This document shows, in pieces, positions 15,725 to 18,465 of a DNA stretch of 18,465 nt. Under the pieces are notes generated by a model. It did no database searches. It was not told where the DNA came from and worked only from the letters and a program-made list of their open reading frames with translations. The position numbers were made by a program, and so were the translations under genes. The stretch is from positions 1-18,465 of the forward strand of contig MDYQ01000351.1 in assembly GCA_003024175.1 (NCBI GenBank), written 5' to 3'. The stretch comes from Planoprotostelium fungivorum. Lineage: Eukaryota; Evosea; Variosea; Cavosteliida; Cavosteliaceae. Numbering within the stretch: position 1 is the first letter of the stretch; the number at the start of each line of letters is the position of its first letter.

Positions 15725-18465
15725 ATGTCAAACCAACAGCCCACACGTGTGTCCAAGTTGGCTCGATTCACACAAAGACCTAGCAATTCTCGTCTCAAGT
15801 TAACTTTTGAATCTAACAAACTTTGTACTGATCGACAGTAGATCGATCCTTAGTTCGACACCAGACCCAGCAAACATACCATTTTTATTGTCTTCTTTAA
15901 GTTCAGATGATACATTGGCCAAAGAATGTCTCAGGCAATTCCTCCCGGAAGAAGAAAGGGTGAGATGGCAATCATCCCTACTTCGAACGAGTATCTTTGA
16001 AGTTCTGATATCGTGTAGCAGACGGAAGTAGACGATGTGCATTTACTGCAGAGTGTATTGGACAATATTCCAATGGAAAGTCGTGAATTGAAAGAGGACT
16101 TGCAGCGTACCATAAATGTCCACAGGTGCTCGATGATTGGATCTTATTCCACACCCGGTCTCACTGACTGATCAACAGAGCAGCGAGAGATGCATTAGAT
16201 CACTCAAACATCCTGCCCTCACAAGATTCAATATCTGAAACCATCCCCTCCTCTTTTGTCAGTACAGTACACGGCGTCAAACGTCAGCGCATAGACATCC
16301 CCCAAGGTGAGATATCCAACCACTGAGAAGAGCGTGAACCATCCAGCTGTACAACACCCTCTCGTCTCGAATCACATGGAACACACCGTTACCGACTTCC
16401 ATTCGAGGTAAGATCACTCATCGATTCAGCTGCGTGACGATATCAGTCAGAGGGGATCCATGCGTAATCTAGGTGGTCATGGAAGTTCTTTCATCAATCC
16501 CTCTTCCTCTCTTGTTCGTCCAGTGAGTGAATCCTATTCCACTCCTCCCCTCATCTGTTCAGTCGGGTCAAATCCTCTTGCCCTCTACCAACAGCTCTCC
16601 AGCGAGACACACACCTCAGATCACACACACGCCGTATGTACCCCAGGTATGTATCATCTCCATCACCTGAATCAACACAACTCTCAGGTCGCACAGAGAT
16701 CATCGAGCGACACAAGATCAACCCATGGAATGACATCACCCCCTCCATTGGCAAACGGATCAGCTCTGAAGACAGAGAGAGAGAAGACAGAGAGAGAGAA
16801 GACAGAGAGAGAGAAGACAGAGAGAGAGAAGACAGAGAGAGAGAGGATAGAGAGAGAGAAGGTAAAGAGAGAGAAGACAGAGAGAGAGACAACAATGGAG
16901 CAACCGTCGAATGAATGGATGGGGAGTAGACGACAAGTACCGATCAACATCATCCGATCGAACTCACCTCAATTTTCATTCCTCCTATCTGCCATTCAAA
17001 GTTATCCCAAAGGAATGACCGTACAGGAAGTGTCACAACTGTTGGTGGGGAGCAAAGAGATGAAGTCATACACGGGAAGTCCTCACTGGAAATCGGTGAC
17101 TCAGTGTAAGGAGGGTAGATTGAGGTGAGATCCTCTCGTCCAACGAACCTGAAAGAAGAAAGAAACCAAGCGGCATACCTATTAGAAAAGAAATGTATAC
17201 AACGCGACGCAGTGACAAAGAAATTGGAGATCACGGAAGAAGGACTGAATGTCTTGTGGTCCTTTGAACACGAAGGAGTGAGTGGAATATAAGAAAGAAA
17301 GTCTTCATCTCACCCTCGTTGGAGAATGTCAAGGGAGATGAGATGACACAATGTCAGACACCCATGGTGGACCTCACAGGGAAGACACCGGAGAAGAACG
17401 AGTTGGATGAAGGCAATGCAGACGCAGCAAGCCAGAGGGGACTCAGCTCAGGCGGAGGTTCAGCTCCCACGACACCGAAGAAAATGAAGCAGGCGAGTCT
17501 CGTCACTGTGGGGAACAAGAACCAACGTACACTGACCAATCGTCTCTCTGTGCCCACTCCAAAGTGAGAAGATCATCCTTCACTTGACTCAAGACAACAG
17601 GCCTGTATTCACTCCTTCAGAATCATCGAAAGGTGAGGGAATGAAAACAGAGGGAGTCGTTGACCATGGACCTTCCATACATCCCCTCTTTGATCGCAGA
17701 GGCGAGACACAGCAGAAAACAAATGTGAGGCGAACGAAAGAGAAAAGCTCACTCGATAGGTCGTTCCAATGAGTCAACACTTCACGAGGAACGTGAGGAA
17801 CGTGTCATCTGTTCCTGGAAATTTCTCATCGAGGGATCTGAGCTCACCGCTGTCACGCCCCGGACTGCTCTCTGGGTTGACCAGTCTGAGCCCTTCCAGT
17901 CACGTGACGATCATCGAAGAGACACCGGAGCCAGAAGTGGAACTATCAGAAGAGCAGACGAAGGTGTTGGCTCTGGCCATGGACGGTCGTTCTTTCTACC
18001 TCACTGGGGCCGCTGGAACAGGTGTGACATCAAGTGGCGGTGGCTGATCGTGTCAGGAAAGAGTTTCCTGCTGGGCCGAATCATCAAAATTTTGAAGAAA
18101 CTACACGGATACGATTCGGTGTTTGTCACTGCATCCACGGGTATAGCTGCCTGTAACATAGGTATGATCTCTTCTCTTCTCTCTCGTGACATCATCCCAG
18201 GTGGAAGCACTGTACATTCTTTCGCTGGATTCGGTATCGGTGAGTGTGCAACATGTTCGATCGCTGATGAGTGAAAGGGGACAAAGACGTGGAGTCATTA
18301 GTCAGCATGGTGGAAGCAAATGCAAATTCGAAGAAGAGATGGCTGTCTGCAAATGTCCTCGTGATCGATGAGATCTCCATGGTTTCCGCTGATTTCTTCG
18401 ATAAGTTGGAATATGTAGCTAGGCGCATTCGAAAGGAGGAGAAGCCCTTTGGAGGTACGTTCCTC
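15725..18465 (+). CDS. PIF1-family DNA helicase with long N-terminal extension, 3' end outside the window
   Basis: PIF1 helicases unwind DNA 5'-3' in telomere, replication and mitochondrial maintenance. Fifteen exons fit in phase: 15725-15798, 15839-15959, 16022-16125, 16179-16306, 16347-16407, 16447-16522, 16563-16646, 16688-17114, 17171-17277, 17325-17563, 17601-17724, 17760-18021, 18057-18161, 18201-18239 and 18272-18454. Together they give about 711 codons, and a further intron starts at 18455. Helicase motifs: [20 protein letters not shown], Walker A GAAGTGKS (about 598-605), [13 protein letters not shown] with HSFAGFGI, and Walker [11 protein letters not shown] (Asp683-Glu684), then KPFGG. 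The Walker A motif is split by a 35-nt intron. The roughly 570 residues before the core are unusual: Ser/Pro-rich segments, a TEREK repeat (about 245-284), and a helical region ([20 protein letters not shown] to [10 protein letters not shown]) that could be a winged helix. Motifs III-VI are not in the window. Confidence 0.88.
16772..16891 (+). repeat. 15-bp coding minisatellite (TEREK repeat)
   Basis: Eight units of 15 bp (consensus ACAGAGAGAGAGAAG) lie in exon 8 of the helicase gene. The first four encode TEREK exactly. The rest are [15 protein letters not shown] and TERET. The 15-bp unit preserves frame, so changes in copy number are tolerated. The segment should be a highly charged helix. 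Confidence 0.9.

Noticed and set aside
16551-16953. Minus-strand frames rich in LSLS/SVFS opposite the minisatellite
   Set aside because: They are produced by the GA-rich repeat read backwards; the plus strand has phase-consistent exons.

Overview
The window comes from the nuclear genome of a eukaryotic microbe. Genes are split by many very short GT-AG introns (mostly 35-45 nt, range about 31-100), intergenic gaps are often 10-170 bp, and both strands are used. The families present are eukaryotic: an S10 serine carboxypeptidase, an ALDH8-type aldehyde dehydrogenase, an RGS-domain protein and a PIF1 helicase. I would guess a free-living protist, perhaps an amoebozoan, but the sequence does not prove a lineage. 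There is no bacterial operon layout, ribosome binding site, CRISPR array, tRNA or rRNA that I can see.

Layout. Bases 1-2290 are gene-poor and hold decayed retroelement pieces: a frameshifted CCHC-like zinc motif, then the RNase H tail and integrase core of a Ty3/gypsy-type pol with its middle missing. Bases 2291-3110 hold no gene I can support. A complete nine-exon serine carboxypeptidase runs 3111-4808 (+). It converges on an orphan homoserine dehydrogenase C-terminus (4837-4929, -). A five-exon small gene of unknown function follows (5110-5755, +). It converges on a poorly resolved minus-strand gene (about 5782-6991), which lies just downstream of, and may overlap, a complete ten-exon ALDH8-type dehydrogenase (6910-8745, -).

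That dehydrogenase is divergent, across 161 bp, from the most striking gene of the window (8907-11013, +). It has ten exons and encodes a signal peptide, a histidine-rich block, a long alanine-rich LEA-like 11-mer repeat region and a C-terminal glutaredoxin-like domain. Next come a small basic protein (11276-11790, +), an unknown 151-residue protein (11968-12545, -) and an RGS-domain gene (12581-13711, -), the last two in tandem 35 bp apart. Bases 13712-14464 are ambiguous. A small basic proline-rich protein (14465-14824, -) and a further minus-strand reading frame (15111-15581) follow, the latter associated with a diverged direct repeat of about 95 bp. The window ends inside a PIF1 helicase gene (15725 to beyond 18465, +) with about 570 residues of N-terminal extension, including a five-residue tandem repeat.

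Exon models for the carboxypeptidase, the dehydrogenase, the His/LEA/glutaredoxin gene, the 5110, 11276 and 11968 genes and the helicase were built by hand and keep phase throughout. All were made without transcripts or database searches. The genes look like neighbours in a compact genome rather than one pathway. The clearest functional themes are vacuolar or secreted proteolysis, tryptophan/kynurenine-type aldehyde oxidation, metal/redox/desiccation biology, G-protein signalling and DNA maintenance.
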